In this document: positions 37,971 to 48,734 of the stretch, in pieces
How the letters are laid out: each line of letters starts with the position of its first letter
How positions within the stretch are numbered: position 1 is the first letter of the stretch
Virus record (IMG/VR): IMGVR_UViG_3300037485_002668
Coordinates: 1 to 64,000 of that record
Source: a virus
Strand: one strand, 5' to 3'
Length of the DNA stretch: 64,000 bases
Position numbers and translations under genes: made by a program
The notes under the pieces: generated by a model
What the model saw: only the letters and a program-made list of their open reading frames with translations
What the model was told of the DNA's origin: nothing
Database searches by the model: none

Positions 37971-38036
37971 CCACCCAGACAAGCTGGGTGGTGGGTTTTG
38001 CTGTCAATCATAATTCCCCACGGGCAAGCCGTGGGG
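37971..38036 (-). repeat. two tandem late-operon hairpin repeats
   Basis: Copy one (37971-37991) has the CCACCCAG/CTGGGTGG stem, copy two (38016-38036) the CCCCACGG/CCGTGGGG stem. Both are followed on the minus strand by ATGATTGACAGC. The two stem types side by side show the swap within one array. Confidence 0.8.
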
Positions 38037-38040
38037 TGGG

Positions 38041-39522
38041 TTAGTTGTTGATGCCGGGGCAAAAAAGGGTTTGGGATTTCTTTTTGCCGTACAGCTTGTA
38101 ACTGGCGTTGGTTATGTCCGTTAGCGGCCAGGTCTTGACGGCGGCGTGTTCACGGGTGACATAATCGAACGCATATTCTACAATAAATTCGTTAATAAAC
38201 TGGTCGTGGCCTACCAGCGGGTTGGTGATCACCGTGGGCGTCAGGGCGGCCAGACCAAAGTCCGGGTGAAACAATAACAGGCGCAACTTACCGCTTAACA
38301 TTTGACCCATCTGCGCCAGGGAGTGAGGCAACACGACCAGCAACGCTTGCATAATCGTATGCGGCTCATCAAAAGACAACGTAATCGTATTCGTTTTATC
38401 GGTATGGTACGCTTCATTGAATGAATAGTCCAGGGTGGTTTCATCGGTGACGCCGGTGCCGCCGACATCGATATAATCATCGGCCAGGCCGGCGTAATCG
38501 CTGAGCAGTTCGTAAATAATTTCGGCGACGGTCTTGGCTTCGAAATTAGCCGAAACCCGAAACGTCAGCACATCCCCTTCGGTGGGGGAATTCCAATCGG
38601 CGGCGGCGATTTTAATTTGCGAATCCGTGGCATCGGTCACATCATAAAAATCGGCCAGAGTGGAACCGTTATTGGAATAATCGTTGGGGCCTGTAATTTG
38701 GAACGTAGAACCGCCTGCGCCCAGGGTGATCGTCCATTCGCCTACGTACGCGCCCGTATAGACCGTGACTGCGTCCAGCGAAGACAGCGCGCCATCGTTC
38801 CACGTGAAACTGGTGACCAGGTGACCAGAGTTACTGGCGCGTAGCGTGGGCGTGGGACTGCTGGCGTAAATGCGCACGGGCTTATCGAAAAATTGCGATA
38901 GCAGATTATCCACCCGCAGCACCGCTTCCTGGCCTGTCCAGACAAACGGTTCGCGTACCAGACCTTTAAACACCGTGAGGGAATTGGCGTTACCGTCCAG
39001 GCGGAGATTCACCTGCACTAAATTGTTGGTAATGGGAAGCGTGGCCACCATGGAACCCGTGGCATACGTGGCACCCAGCGCGCCCACCCAGCCGATTTGA
39101 TTGGCGCTGGCGGACGTTAACGTAAACGATTCCAGATTGTCGCCGTCCGTAATGGTGACTACATCGCCAATGGCAAACGTACCCAGGCCGGCGTTTAAGT
39201 CCATGGGGTTATTGGTACTGGCCTCGGCGGTAATGCGTTGAATGCGTTTGAACTTCGCGCCTGAGCGACCGGTGAAACTGGCGTAATATTCATTCGGGTC
39301 GGAAAAGACAATTTCAATATCCTGGAGAATAACTTCACCGCTGAAGGCGGGGTCAATTTCAATTTCGCCCGAAATTTGCGAAATGGTACGCACGCCTTTG
39401 ACGCCGTTCAAAGTGATATTTTCACCATCGGGATCTAAAATCACTTCCAGGTAAGGCTTGGCCCCGGCGGGGTTTTCCAACAACGTTTGCCAGCCGACGG
39501 GCAGGGAAGTTTTTGCGGGCAT
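38041..39522 (-). CDS. large distal tail protein
   Basis: 493 residues, Thr/Asn/Asp-rich and mainly beta (LITIT-like strands throughout, AIGDVVTITDGDNLESFTLT). It sits right after the tape measure and a small tail protein, where distal tail or tail-associated baseplate proteins are found. No catalytic motif is visible. Confidence 0.65.
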   Translation of the reverse strand: MPAKTSLPVGWQTLLENPAGAKPYLEVILDPDGENITLNGVKGVRTISQISGEIEIDPAFSGEVILQDIEIVFSDPNEYYASFTGRSGAKFKRIQRITAEASTNNPMDLNAGLGTFAIGDVVTITDGDNLESFTLTSASANQIGWVGALGATYATGSMVATLPITNNLVQVNLRLDGNANSLTVFKGLVREPFVWTGQEAVLRVDNLLSQFFDKPVRIYASSPTPTLRASNSGHLVTSFTWNDGALSSLDAVTVYTGAYVGEWTITLGAGGSTFQITGPNDYSNNGSTLADFYDVTDATDSQIKIAAADWNSPTEGDVLTFRVSANFEAKTVAEIIYELLSDYAGLADDYIDVGGTGVTDETTLDYSFNEAYHTDKTNTITLSFDEPHTIMQALLVVLPHSLAQMGQMLSGKLRLLLFHPDFGLAALTPTVITNPLVGHDQFINEFIVEYAFDYVTREHAAVKTWPLTDITNASYKLYGKKKSQTLFCPGINN

Positions 39523-39944
39523 TACGCAACCCTCCCGAAAAAATGCAACTGCGTTTCGTACCGGGCGGCGCGGCGGCCATAGGTGATAATTTCCATATAG
39601 TTCGGGTCGAGAATCATATCCATGTACGTGCCGGCGACCTCCAGGTAACGGTAATAGACGCGGACTTTATAATTGTTCGCAATGACGGCGCGGACTTTTG
39701 TTAAAGTGGACAGATATTCGTGAAAAATATCCAAGTCCAAGCGCCAATGTTCACGGTTACTGGCGGCGGCGGAAACCTTAGTGGGGTCATAAAGCGTGGG
39801 GTAAGCGTCATTCGTTTCAAGCGTGAACAGATTATTGACCGTATAAATCTGGGCGGCGTTAATTTCCATTTCGTCAAAATCGTAGGCGGTACCCCAGGCG
39901 GCGCCGTTATAAAGTTGAATGCGGGTAACGTTGACGGCAGGCAT
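39522..39944 (-). CDS. small tail protein
   Basis: 140 residues, beta-rich, starting MPAVNVTRIQLYNGAAWG. Its ATG and stop overlap the neighbouring genes as TAATG and ATG junctions. By position it resembles the distal tail protein that follows the tape measure in siphophages. Confidence 0.62.
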   Translation of the reverse strand: MPAVNVTRIQLYNGAAWGTAYDFDEMEINAAQIYTVNNLFTLETNDAYPTLYDPTKVSAAASNREHWRLDLDIFHEYLSTLTKVRAVIANNYKVRVYYRYLEVAGTYMDMILDPNYMEIITYGRRAARYETQLHFFGRVA

Positions 39945-42900
39945 TATGACCTCCCGAAACTGGTGACAGTGGTAATATTTTTCGAGCGGTCACGATACCA
40001 GCGTTCGGATTTCTTTTTGAACTCCACCCAGGCACTCGGGTCGCCGCTGTGAACGATCACATCGAAATTCAGGTCCACGTTGGACGTGGCGGGTTTGGCG
40101 TTCGGGAAAACGTTGGGGTCGCCCGTGGAAATGAACTGACGCCAGTTGGGTTCGGGGTATTTGGAAACCACGCCTTCAGGGATTACGACTTCGTTGCGTT
40201 TTAGTTTGGCGATAACTTCATCGGCGGCGATAAGGCCGGTGTGGGCGGTGACATCGTAGCCGAAACCGCCGGTATGGAGTGGGGGCGGGGTTGGCGGTGG
40301 CGTACCGTTATTGGCGGCGGCCAACCACTCCATTAATGCCTGAAGTTGAGCGTAAGCCTTAGTTAAATCCAGGTCAATTTCAATTTTCTTTTGATTATAT
40401 GTATCAATTAAAGTATTTAAATCATCTTCAAGCTTTTTTAATTGATTCTCAAATTCAGTAATTTCTAAATCGATTTCAAGTTGTTTGTTGTTATAAGTGG
40501 TATATAGTTCGTCTAACTTTTTCTTGAGTGCTTCGATTTGGTCTATCGCTTCTTGTTTAACAGCATCTTTGGCCGCGTTTTCATCCAGGACACCGCCAGC
40601 ATCGGTAAATTTTTTCTTTAATTCCTCAAGTTGCGCCGCCATGTCTTTATACGCCTGGCTGTTTGGATCGAGCGTAGCCAGAAAGTCTTGCATTCTGAAA
40701 ATCATGGCGTTAATTTGTTCGTCTGCGCCAGTGGTATTGAAATCGATTTTAAAATAAGTCAGTTTATCAAGCGCCTTAGTGGCAGTATCAAAATCGGTAG
40801 AAAATTGGTCGTAATCGGCAAAAAGCGTATCCAGCATTTCACCCCAGTTAATTACCAATGCGTGCGTTTGGCCTGAGATACCTTCGAGCAACTTTTGAAT
40901 TTCATATAGATTAGGCGGTGTATTACTTCCCATCCGTGCTAAAATTTCATTTAATGATTTTACATTAGAAGTTATTTTTGCACGGTCAATTTCAAACGCA
41001 TGTGTCAGTAAACTTTTTTCTTTTAATTTATCAGTAATGCTTTTTTGAATATCCATAATTTGAAATTCAATTTTTTCACGATTGGCATTGAATTCTACCT
41101 CAAGACTAATTTTCTCTTTTTCTAAATCCGCTATGGTTTTATTCAAATCAGTAATGGCAGCCTCTACTTTATTTTTTAAATCAGCGGCCATTGAATTTAA
41201 TTGTAGATTGTTTGCGATTAGCCACTCGTTTAGCGTTCCCTGATAACCGTTCATGACGGCTAAAGCGTACTGAGCTTTGTAAATGTTATCGGTCAGGTCT
41301 TTGTACGCTTGCGACTGGGGATCGAGGGTTGCCAAAAGTGCTTGATTGTCAGCAATTGCCGCTTGCAAATCCGCAGTCATTTGTGGAAATTGAATATTTC
41401 CATAATAATTTTTCAATTCCAAAGCTTTTTCCGCTAACGACCCGAGTCCCGTAATTTGCGATGTAACAGCATCCGCCAACTCCGTAGTTAAACCACCGGT
41501 CGCGGCAGTTGCAGCAAGTAATTGTTCTACCAGAGTTTGTAAAGGTTCGGCTGCATTATTTAGTGCTAAATTGTTTTCCAACAACCATTCGTTCAAAGTC
41601 CCCTGGTAACCGTTTAAAACCGCCACAGCGTATTGCGCCTGCATAATCGCATCCGCCATGTCTCTATATGCTTGTGACTGTGGATCCAATGTAGCCAGTA
41701 AGGCTTGATTTTGCTGGATGGTGTTCAACAAATCGGTTTCGATAGTCATGTTCGGCATTTCGCCAAAATATTTTTTCAGACGAATTGCCTCTTCCGCCAT
41801 ACTGGTTAAGCCAGTCAGCGAGGAATCAAAAGCCGCGCCTAATTCAGCGGTAATCCCGGTGGTCGATTCAACAGCGGCTTTAAATTGATCCGCTAACGTT
41901 TCTATCTGGGCAGCCTGATTATTCAGGTGTAAATTATTATTTAAAAGCCACTGATTGAAATCACCCTGGAATCCGTTCATAACTGCCAGGGCGTATTGTG
42001 CCTTATAAATATTGTCAGCTAAATCGCGATAAGCTTGTGACTGTGGGTCCAGCGTAGCAAGTAACGCCTGGTTGTTTGCGATTGCGGCTTCCAAATCTGC
42101 TGTCATTTGTGGAAACTTAATATTCCCGTAGTAATTTTTAAGCTCTAAAGCTTTGTCGGCTAATGATCCAAGCCCGGTGATTTGAGAAGTAACCGCATCT
42201 GCCAGTTCAGCGGTCAATCCACCAGTGGCTGCAGTAGCCGCCAGTAGCTGGTCAATCAAAGTTTGAAGTGGTTCTGCTGCATTGTTAAGCGCCAGGTTGT
42301 TTGCTATTAACCATTCGTTCAGCGTGCCTTGAAATCCATTCATGACGGCTAAAGCATATTGCGCTTTATAAATATTATCAGATAGGTCTTTATATGCCTG
42401 AGAAGTTGGATCTAACGTAGCTAAAAGTGCTTGGTTGTTGGCAATAGCCGCCTCCAGGTCTGCGGTCATTTGTGGAAATTCGATGTCGCCAAAATATTTT
42501 TTCATTTCCAGTGCACGATCAGCCAGGTCACCAAGACCTTTCACTGTGTCTTTAAACTGATTCCCTAACTCTTCAGTCAAACCAATCCCGAGCTGGAAAG
42601 CATCCACAAATTGTTCCTGGAAAGTTTGGACAGCGGCAGTCGTGTTGTTTAATGTAATATTGTGGAGTCGCAAGTATTCGTCTATACTGGCAACTTCACC
42701 ACGTGCCACAGCCAGTGCGGCCTGGGCTTTCCAGATTTCATCTTGTAAATCACGGTACGCCTGAGACGTGGGATTCAAAGTTCCCAGTAAAGCTTGGTTG
42801 TCCGCGATAGCTTGCGCTAAAGCTTGTTCCATTTCGCCAGTCGGCATGTTAAAATATTCTTTTACCCTTAACAATTCGTCTGCCAAAGAACCTAATCCCT

Positions 42901-45900
42901 GACGACTGGAATCGAAAGCGCTGGAAAGTTCGGAAGTCAAACCAGTTATGTCAATCGATTCCAAAAAATTGGCGGCTAGTTCATGTAACGCTGCGAAGGT
43001 AGCTTCCGCCCCGTTAGCCATGGCATCTAAAACTGTTTTGGTAGTGCTTAGTGTGATATTATATTTTGTGAAATATTCGTCTATGGAACCTACTTCACCA
43101 CGCAATACAGCTAATGCCGCTTCCGATTTCCAAATGCTATCTTGAAGTTCACGATATGCCACTGAAGTTGGATCAAGCGTAGCCAGCAATCCTTTGTTGT
43201 CAATGATCGCTGCTTGCAAGTCACGTTCCATGCTGGGAAATTTTATATCACCAAATTTCGCTCGCAACTGAACGGCGTTATCGGCTAAATCTGTCATCCC
43301 CTTTTGTGACTTTTCGAAGGCACTCAGCCAATCACCTGAAAGTAATTTGCGCCCGGCTTTTTCAAATTCTTCCCCCATCTTCTCAGCATCCTGTGCAATC
43401 TTTTGTTTCTGCATCCCCTCATTTAATTCCGCTAATTTGGCGGTTACCCAAACCAGTGCATCGCCAGAAAGCACCCCACTGTCACGTAATGCTTCTAATC
43501 CGGAGATTTGTTCCCGTAATGGCGCGCTTGAATCTAAAAGTTTCCCGTACAGACCATCCAGTTTATCCATTACTTGCTGGTATTCATAAGATCCGGCTTG
43601 CAATTTAGGTAATAGTTCGGAATAGGCGTTGATTTGTTCCATTACGCCATCGGTTGTTTCAATGCCCAACTCAGAAAGTTTTTTCAAAAGTTCCTGGTGT
43701 TCGGTAAGTTGAACATTCGATTGACTTAGCTTTTCACGTAATTGGTCAATCGCCATCATGACATTTTCATATTCAATCGAATCTTTACTAAGATTCGCGG
43801 CCACGCCTTCCAGCATCTTGATTTGATCCGCTAAAGGCGTATCCGATGCCGTCAACTTCTGAATAAGACTATTAATATTTTCGGTTGCAACCTGATATTC
43901 AGCGGAACCGATTTGCATGGTAGTCGCTAAGGCGTACCACTGTTTTATCTGTTCGTCAATTGGTGCATTTGAATCGACCAACTTACTAAGCGCCTGGCCA
44001 ATTTTATCATAAAGTTGACGGTATTCGTAAGAATTTACATCCAATTGAGCGGCCAGTAACGTCCAACTTTGAACTTGTTTTAATACCGATGCCTGGGTTT
44101 CAACGCCTGCCGCATCCATTGCTTCGTTAAATTTTTCCTGAGCGGATTTTGCTTTTTCTATTACCTCGCCGGTATTATTTAGCTGTAAATTATTCGCCAA
44201 TAGCCAGGAATTGAATTCACCCTGATAGCCATTCATGACCGCCAGGGCATATTGAGCTTTGAAGATATTATCAGCTAAATCTTTATACGCTTGAGATGCC
44301 GGATCTAAAGTAGCCAAAACAGCTTGATTGCCCGCAATCGCAGCTTCTAAGTCAGCCGTCATTTGTGGAAATTTTATATCACCATAATAGTTTTTCATTT
44401 CGATGGCTTTGTCCGCCAGAGAACCCAGGTCGGTTATTTGAGATTTGACGGCATCGGCTAAGGCGGTGGTAAGGCCACCTAATTTTTCAATTGATTCCTG
44501 AATACTATCGGCAAAAGTCTTTTGACCTTCAGTGGCACGTTCGGATGCATAGTTAGCCGCTAACATTTCATCACCCGTACCTTCGACCCGAATCGCTAAA
44601 TTTTCAAACCATTGTTCCGTACTGGAAACTTCACCCCGTAAGACTGCCATCGTTGCCTGCGCTTCCCAAACCTGGATAGTCATTTTTTTGTAAGCATCGG
44701 AAGTTGGGTCCATGGTTGCAAGCAAGCGTAAATTCCCCTGCACGTTTTCATTTATTAAATCAGCCAGTCCCTTTTGACCCCAATCGGCCTTGCCGAATTG
44801 TTCCTGATTCTTTGCCGCAACGTCAATTAAATATTGCAAGTCTTCAGTGGCTTTGGTAAAACTATTATCAAAAGTAAAGGCGCGGGTTAACCGTTCCAAT
44901 TCAGCCGTGTTGTTCTTTAGTTTATCGGTAAATTCTTTTTGGATTTTTTCGCCTAAATCTTTAAAGCCTTCACCCATGTTTTTCATGTTTGCGCCAATGG
45001 TAACCATTACTAAAAAGGCTTGATTGGTATTGTTCAGACTGGTCAATAGTTTTGATTCAAAATCATTGGCAAGGTTATTTACTAATTCGTCAAGGGTTGT
45101 AATTTGCGTACCTAAATCACCCAGGCTGTCTTTCATATCATTGACAGTAATTCCGGTTTTTTCGGCGGAACCGCCTAACACATCCATCAATAATGACGCG
45201 GCTTGCAATCCCAAAGAAACAGGATCAAGGCCGCCTTTTAAAAAGCCAGTTACTGTACTTGTTAATAAATCGACCGCCTTAGAACCCGTATCACCTAAGC
45301 CTAAAAACTTTTTCGCAACGTCACCGATTTGACCGGCGTATTCAGTCCAGTCTTTTGCGCCTTTCTCCGATTTTTGTGAAAGTCCCTCTACCTGTTCCTG
45401 GCTAATCCCCGCCTGAGCGACAAAAGCCTCCCAGCCTTTGGTATCGCCAATTTTTTCGTAAAGCGATTTGATATTACCTAAAAGTTGTTTTTCACCATAG
45501 GCATCGCCCAACTCTTTGGCAACGGGTATCAACGCCGCCTGATTTGCAATCTGTTCGCGAACGGAAGAGGTTAATTCGATACCGGCATCGGTTAACATTT
45601 GAAGCCCAGTCTTTTGAGCATCGATAGCACTATTTGACCGATCCATCTCTTCCATTAAGGAAACGATTCGATCCTCGACCATCTGATAACCAGTGGAGCC
45701 CTCCACCAATTTAGAACGAACGTCTTGTAATTGGGAAATTTGTTTTTCAATAGGTGCATTGGTATCAACAACCTTATCAATAGTTTCTTTTATTTTTTTG
45801 GTTAACTGGTCGTAATAGCCTGAACCCTTTTCAACCTGATCTGATAAGGCTGAAAATTTATCGATTTGTTTCGTATTGTTTTCTAATAGGTCAACACCTG

Positions 45901-48148
45901 CGTCACTAAGTCCTTTGATAAGCAATTCCTGTTTCGATAGGTGTGGATTGACCATGCCTAATTTTTCATAAAGTTCATTCAGCTTATCGTTAATCTGTTT
46001 CTTAGCCGCAATATCATTCCCGTAAGCTGTGTATAACCGTTCATAAGTTTGGACTTCCTTTTGAACTTCTGAAGATAATTTTATATTTGATTCTTTTAAT
46101 AAATCCTGGGTGGAAGTCATCTTTTTTATCGGTTCAACGGTATCGCCGACTTTAGTTTTCAAATCATTTATTTGCGCCGTCAATTGGTTGTAATCATACG
46201 TACCTTTTTGAACCTTGTCACGCGCGACTTCTAAAGTAGTTATTTTATCCCGTAAAGATTTTTCAGATTGAATACCAGCGTCGGCTAATGCTTTTTCAGC
46301 GCCCGTAAGCTGGTCAATTTCCTTTCGCATCGCTTCGGCTTTATCGGTAGCTTTTTTCAGGTCGGTAGCAAAAGCGCCTGCATTACCCATGGCCACGCCA
46401 AAACCGACTTTCATCGCCCGCAGCCAGGAGTTGCTCGGTTCAATTTCCTTTTGAATCTGGTCTTCAATCTCTTTGAGTTGCGTTTTTAGACGTTCCGTTT
46501 CGATTTCACGAAACGCCCGTGCAATGCCTGCCAGACTCATTCCATACTGGTCAACGTTGATACCAGACTCTTCTAATTTCTTGCGTAAAGCTTCCGTAGT
46601 TTCGGTATATGCCGCCGTCCCCTCTTTGGTAGATTCAAGTTTTTTACCGAGCGCCTCAACCGAATCTACGTTGTCGGAAGTAGCATCGATTTCAGCAAGC
46701 ATCGCCTGGTATTGACGTTCAAGGGCAGCGCTAAAAATAGCATAGACCGCGACCACAGCTCCGACTCCAATTGCCAAAGAACCGAGACTTGCACCGGATT
46801 TCCCAAGTGCCTCATTTACTGGTGATAGTTTATCTTTTAAGCCATCAAAAGCTTCTTTCAACACGTCGACTGTTGCTTTGCCGGTTTCCCATGCTTTTTT
46901 AAAAAACTGAATTCCACCGGTTAATGCCACTATACTTCCAACTGATATTGCAACTGCTTTTAAGGCTGCGGGATGTTCATTAATAATAGTAAGGGTTTTG
47001 TTAATTGCAGGTAAAAATTGACTGCCGAGAGTTATGGCCAGGTCATTGACAATTACTTTTAACCGATTGAATTGAGCTGTGGTAGTTGCGCTTCGTACCG
47101 CGAATTCAGCGGCTAAAGAGGAATTTTCAGAATAAGAGGTAGCACTATCATCTAAAGCTTTTTTGAATAAGTCAACCGATCCGGCACCCTTAAGAAGTGT
47201 TTGGCTAAGGCCGGCACCAGTATATCCAAGCTTATCTAAGGCGACCATGCTGTCTTTACCCGATGCCTTTAAACCCTCAAGAAAAGTTATAATAGTACCA
47301 GCAGCGTCTTTTTCAAATGCTCTTTTAAATTCAGCACCCGTCATTGTACCAGCAGCGGATGCCTTGCCGGCAACATTCGCAAGTTCCTCCAACTTGGCGC
47401 CGCCTTTGGCTACGGCAAGGGACATATCCATAACCAATTTTGAAAAAGCGGTGCCGCCTAATTCAGCATTCATCCCCGTACTGGCAAGTGACGCTGAAAT
47501 TGCCAAAATTTGTTGTTGTGTAATCCCTGCCTGAGCGCCAGCGCCAGCAAGACGGCCGGCAAAGTTCATGATTTCGCCTTCGCCGGCGGCCGATGCCGCT
47601 CCCAACGTATTAACCGCCGATCCGATTCGACTTATTTGTTCCGCCGCTGACATGCCCGCCGGTGCGACCCCACGGGTAACGTTAACAAACCGCGCCATAG
47701 ATTCGGAAGCCTCCTCTACGGACATATCGGTAGTTACGCCCAGCATGGAAACGGTTTTGGTAAAGCCTAATAAATCCGAATTGGCGATACCTAGCTGACC
47801 GCCGATTTCAGCGATCCGGTTTAATTCGTTGACAGAAGTTCCCGATTCAATTGCCAGTGAACGCAAACCATCCTGGAGTTTTTGACCGGCATCAGTTAAT
47901 TTACCGGTGGAATCCCGTACCCCGTCAACTGTTTTAGCGACCCCAGCGAAAGATTCCTCAAATTTAGCGGCGGCTAAAATACTGCCGGTAATAGCTCCAG
48001 CCGTAGCAAGCATAGCCACGTTTAACACGGTATTTAAAGTTTGGGCGGTTTTGGAAGTATTGTCCTGAACCTTTTTTAATCCAGAAGAAAAAGTATCGGT
48101 TCCTTCCAGGCTTATGCGTGCAACGATATCGGTAACGCCACCAAACAT
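39944..48148 (-). CDS. tape measure protein with internal repeats
   Basis: 2,734 residues. It sets tail length and helps DNA passage. Residues ~1-330 are a TP901-type tape measure core (AAAKFEESFAGVAKTVDGVR, GAGLSQTLLKGAGSVDLF). Two hydrophobic segments follow (ALKAVAISVGSIVALTGGI and SLAIGVGAVVAVYAIFSAAL). The central part contains many ~55-residue coiled repeats around YEYQQVMDKLDGLYGKL. The later part has eight ~118-residue repeats around NNQALLATLDPQSQAYRDL and AQYALAVMNGF. At about 0.15 nm per residue the tail would be near 410 nm. ATG after AAGGAT. Confidence 0.95.
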   Translation of the reverse strand: MFGGVTDIVARISLEGTDTFSSGLKKVQDNTSKTAQTLNTVLNVAMLATAGAITGSILAAAKFEESFAGVAKTVDGVRDSTGKLTDAGQKLQDGLRSLAIESGTSVNELNRIAEIGGQLGIANSDLLGFTKTVSMLGVTTDMSVEEASESMARFVNVTRGVAPAGMSAAEQISRIGSAVNTLGAASAAGEGEIMNFAGRLAGAGAQAGITQQQILAISASLASTGMNAELGGTAFSKLVMDMSLAVAKGGAKLEELANVAGKASAAGTMTGAEFKRAFEKDAAGTIITFLEGLKASGKDSMVALDKLGYTGAGLSQTLLKGAGSVDLFKKALDDSATSYSENSSLAAEFAVRSATTTAQFNRLKVIVNDLAITLGSQFLPAINKTLTIINEHPAALKAVAISVGSIVALTGGIQFFKKAWETGKATVDVLKEAFDGLKDKLSPVNEALGKSGASLGSLAIGVGAVVAVYAIFSAALERQYQAMLAEIDATSDNVDSVEALGKKLESTKEGTAAYTETTEALRKKLEESGINVDQYGMSLAGIARAFREIETERLKTQLKEIEDQIQKEIEPSNSWLRAMKVGFGVAMGNAGAFATDLKKATDKAEAMRKEIDQLTGAEKALADAGIQSEKSLRDKITTLEVARDKVQKGTYDYNQLTAQINDLKTKVGDTVEPIKKMTSTQDLLKESNIKLSSEVQKEVQTYERLYTAYGNDIAAKKQINDKLNELYEKLGMVNPHLSKQELLIKGLSDAGVDLLENNTKQIDKFSALSDQVEKGSGYYDQLTKKIKETIDKVVDTNAPIEKQISQLQDVRSKLVEGSTGYQMVEDRIVSLMEEMDRSNSAIDAQKTGLQMLTDAGIELTSSVREQIANQAALIPVAKELGDAYGEKQLLGNIKSLYEKIGDTKGWEAFVAQAGISQEQVEGLSQKSEKGAKDWTEYAGQIGDVAKKFLGLGDTGSKAVDLLTSTVTGFLKGGLDPVSLGLQAASLLMDVLGGSAEKTGITVNDMKDSLGDLGTQITTLDELVNNLANDFESKLLTSLNNTNQAFLVMVTIGANMKNMGEGFKDLGEKIQKEFTDKLKNNTAELERLTRAFTFDNSFTKATEDLQYLIDVAAKNQEQFGKADWGQKGLADLINENVQGNLRLLATMDPTSDAYKKMTIQVWEAQATMAVLRGEVSSTEQWFENLAIRVEGTGDEMLAANYASERATEGQKTFADSIQESIEKLGGLTTALADAVKSQITDLGSLADKAIEMKNYYGDIKFPQMTADLEAAIAGNQAVLATLDPASQAYKDLADNIFKAQYALAVMNGYQGEFNSWLLANNLQLNNTGEVIEKAKSAQEKFNEAMDAAGVETQASVLKQVQSWTLLAAQLDVNSYEYRQLYDKIGQALSKLVDSNAPIDEQIKQWYALATTMQIGSAEYQVATENINSLIQKLTASDTPLADQIKMLEGVAANLSKDSIEYENVMMAIDQLREKLSQSNVQLTEHQELLKKLSELGIETTDGVMEQINAYSELLPKLQAGSYEYQQVMDKLDGLYGKLLDSSAPLREQISGLEALRDSGVLSGDALVWVTAKLAELNEGMQKQKIAQDAEKMGEEFEKAGRKLLSGDWLSAFEKSQKGMTDLADNAVQLRAKFGDIKFPSMERDLQAAIIDNKGLLATLDPTSVAYRELQDSIWKSEAALAVLRGEVGSIDEYFTKYNITLSTTKTVLDAMANGAEATFAALHELAANFLESIDITGLTSELSSAFDSSRQGLGSLADELLRVKEYFNMPTGEMEQALAQAIADNQALLGTLNPTSQAYRDLQDEIWKAQAALAVARGEVASIDEYLRLHNITLNNTTAAVQTFQEQFVDAFQLGIGLTEELGNQFKDTVKGLGDLADRALEMKKYFGDIEFPQMTADLEAAIANNQALLATLDPTSQAYKDLSDNIYKAQYALAVMNGFQGTLNEWLIANNLALNNAAEPLQTLIDQLLAATAATGGLTAELADAVTSQITGLGSLADKALELKNYYGNIKFPQMTADLEAAIANNQALLATLDPQSQAYRDLADNIYKAQYALAVMNGFQGDFNQWLLNNNLHLNNQAAQIETLADQFKAAVESTTGITAELGAAFDSSLTGLTSMAEEAIRLKKYFGEMPNMTIETDLLNTIQQNQALLATLDPQSQAYRDMADAIMQAQYAVAVLNGYQGTLNEWLLENNLALNNAAEPLQTLVEQLLAATAATGGLTTELADAVTSQITGLGSLAEKALELKNYYGNIQFPQMTADLQAAIADNQALLATLDPQSQAYKDLTDNIYKAQYALAVMNGYQGTLNEWLIANNLQLNSMAADLKNKVEAAITDLNKTIADLEKEKISLEVEFNANREKIEFQIMDIQKSITDKLKEKSLLTHAFEIDRAKITSNVKSLNEILARMGSNTPPNLYEIQKLLEGISGQTHALVINWGEMLDTLFADYDQFSTDFDTATKALDKLTYFKIDFNTTGADEQINAMIFRMQDFLATLDPNSQAYKDMAAQLEELKKKFTDAGGVLDENAAKDAVKQEAIDQIEALKKKLDELYTTYNNKQLEIDLEITEFENQLKKLEDDLNTLIDTYNQKKIEIDLDLTKAYAQLQALMEWLAAANNGTPPPTPPPLHTGGFGYDVTAHTGLIAADEVIAKLKRNEVVIPEGVVSKYPEPNWRQFISTGDPNVFPNAKPATSNVDLNFDVIVHSGDPSAWVEFKKKSERWYRDRSKNITTVTSFGRS

Positions 48149-48175
48149 GCGGATCCTTGTGTCAATAATAAGATA

Positions 48176-48688
48176 TTACGGTAAGCTGAATGGCGGTAAC
48201 GATGGCGGGGAATCGTTGGCAGCTTGTTTTCTTAAAAGAGCATTCCACTTTTCAAGTCCCGAATATAACGAACTATGCAAGCGTTTGTGCTGAAGACTTT
48301 TCATAATTACCAAATTTTCGGGGTCGTTATTGTTCCTGTCGCCATCAATATGATGAACATGTTCGTCGGGTAATAATTTTTTTTGGAAATAATCTTCCGC
48401 GACACGGCGATAACCAACCGGGTCGTCACTTTTAATAAAAGTTTCATCTGAAGACAGAATAAGCCGATAAAAATAATTCTTATCGATTTCATGGTTATTA
48501 TTGACGGCAGCGCCTATTTTGTTGACAATTTCGATAAACGTTTCCGGGTCGTCCCGAAAGTCGATATAAAAACGGCAATCATCGGCAGCAATAATCTTTG
48601 AAGCTTCGTCGGCAATGTCTGGTAAATTGAAAGCCGGATTAGTTTCAAAGATGTTAAAATCGATATTCGGTAATTCCAAATCAGTCAT
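48176..48688 (-). CDS. HNH homing-endonuclease-like protein
   Basis: 170 residues. The C-terminal DEHVHHIDGDRNNNDPENLV and MKSLQHKRLH form an HNH core with the usual D-G-D-x-x-N-N. Such genes often invade structural operons. It sits between the tail chaperones and the tape measure, behind a hairpin repeat. The N-terminal ~90 residues are acidic and may bind its own DNA site. Confidence 0.8.
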   Translation of the reverse strand: MTDLELPNIDFNIFETNPAFNLPDIADEASKIIAADDCRFYIDFRDDPETFIEIVNKIGAAVNNNHEIDKNYFYRLILSSDETFIKSDDPVGYRRVAEDYFQKKLLPDEHVHHIDGDRNNNDPENLVIMKSLQHKRLHSSLYSGLEKWNALLRKQAANDSPPSLPPFSLP

Positions 48689-48710
48689 TTTTTGTCTGTC
48701 AATCAGTTAA

Positions 48711-48731
48711 CCCCGCGGGCGAGCCGCGGGG
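48711..48731 (-). repeat. late-operon hairpin repeat, GC-rich version
   Basis: CCCCGCGG/CCGCGGGG around loop CTCGC on the minus strand, then ACTGATTGACAGAC before the HNH gene. The stem differs at several paired positions from other copies while keeping full pairing. Confidence 0.75.
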
Positions 48732-48734
48732 GGA

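Noticed and set aside
33706-38036. CRISPR array or transposon ends from the hairpin repeats
   Set aside because: Copies are irregularly spaced, lie between genes on one strand and have no spacers or transposase. They behave as RNA hairpins.
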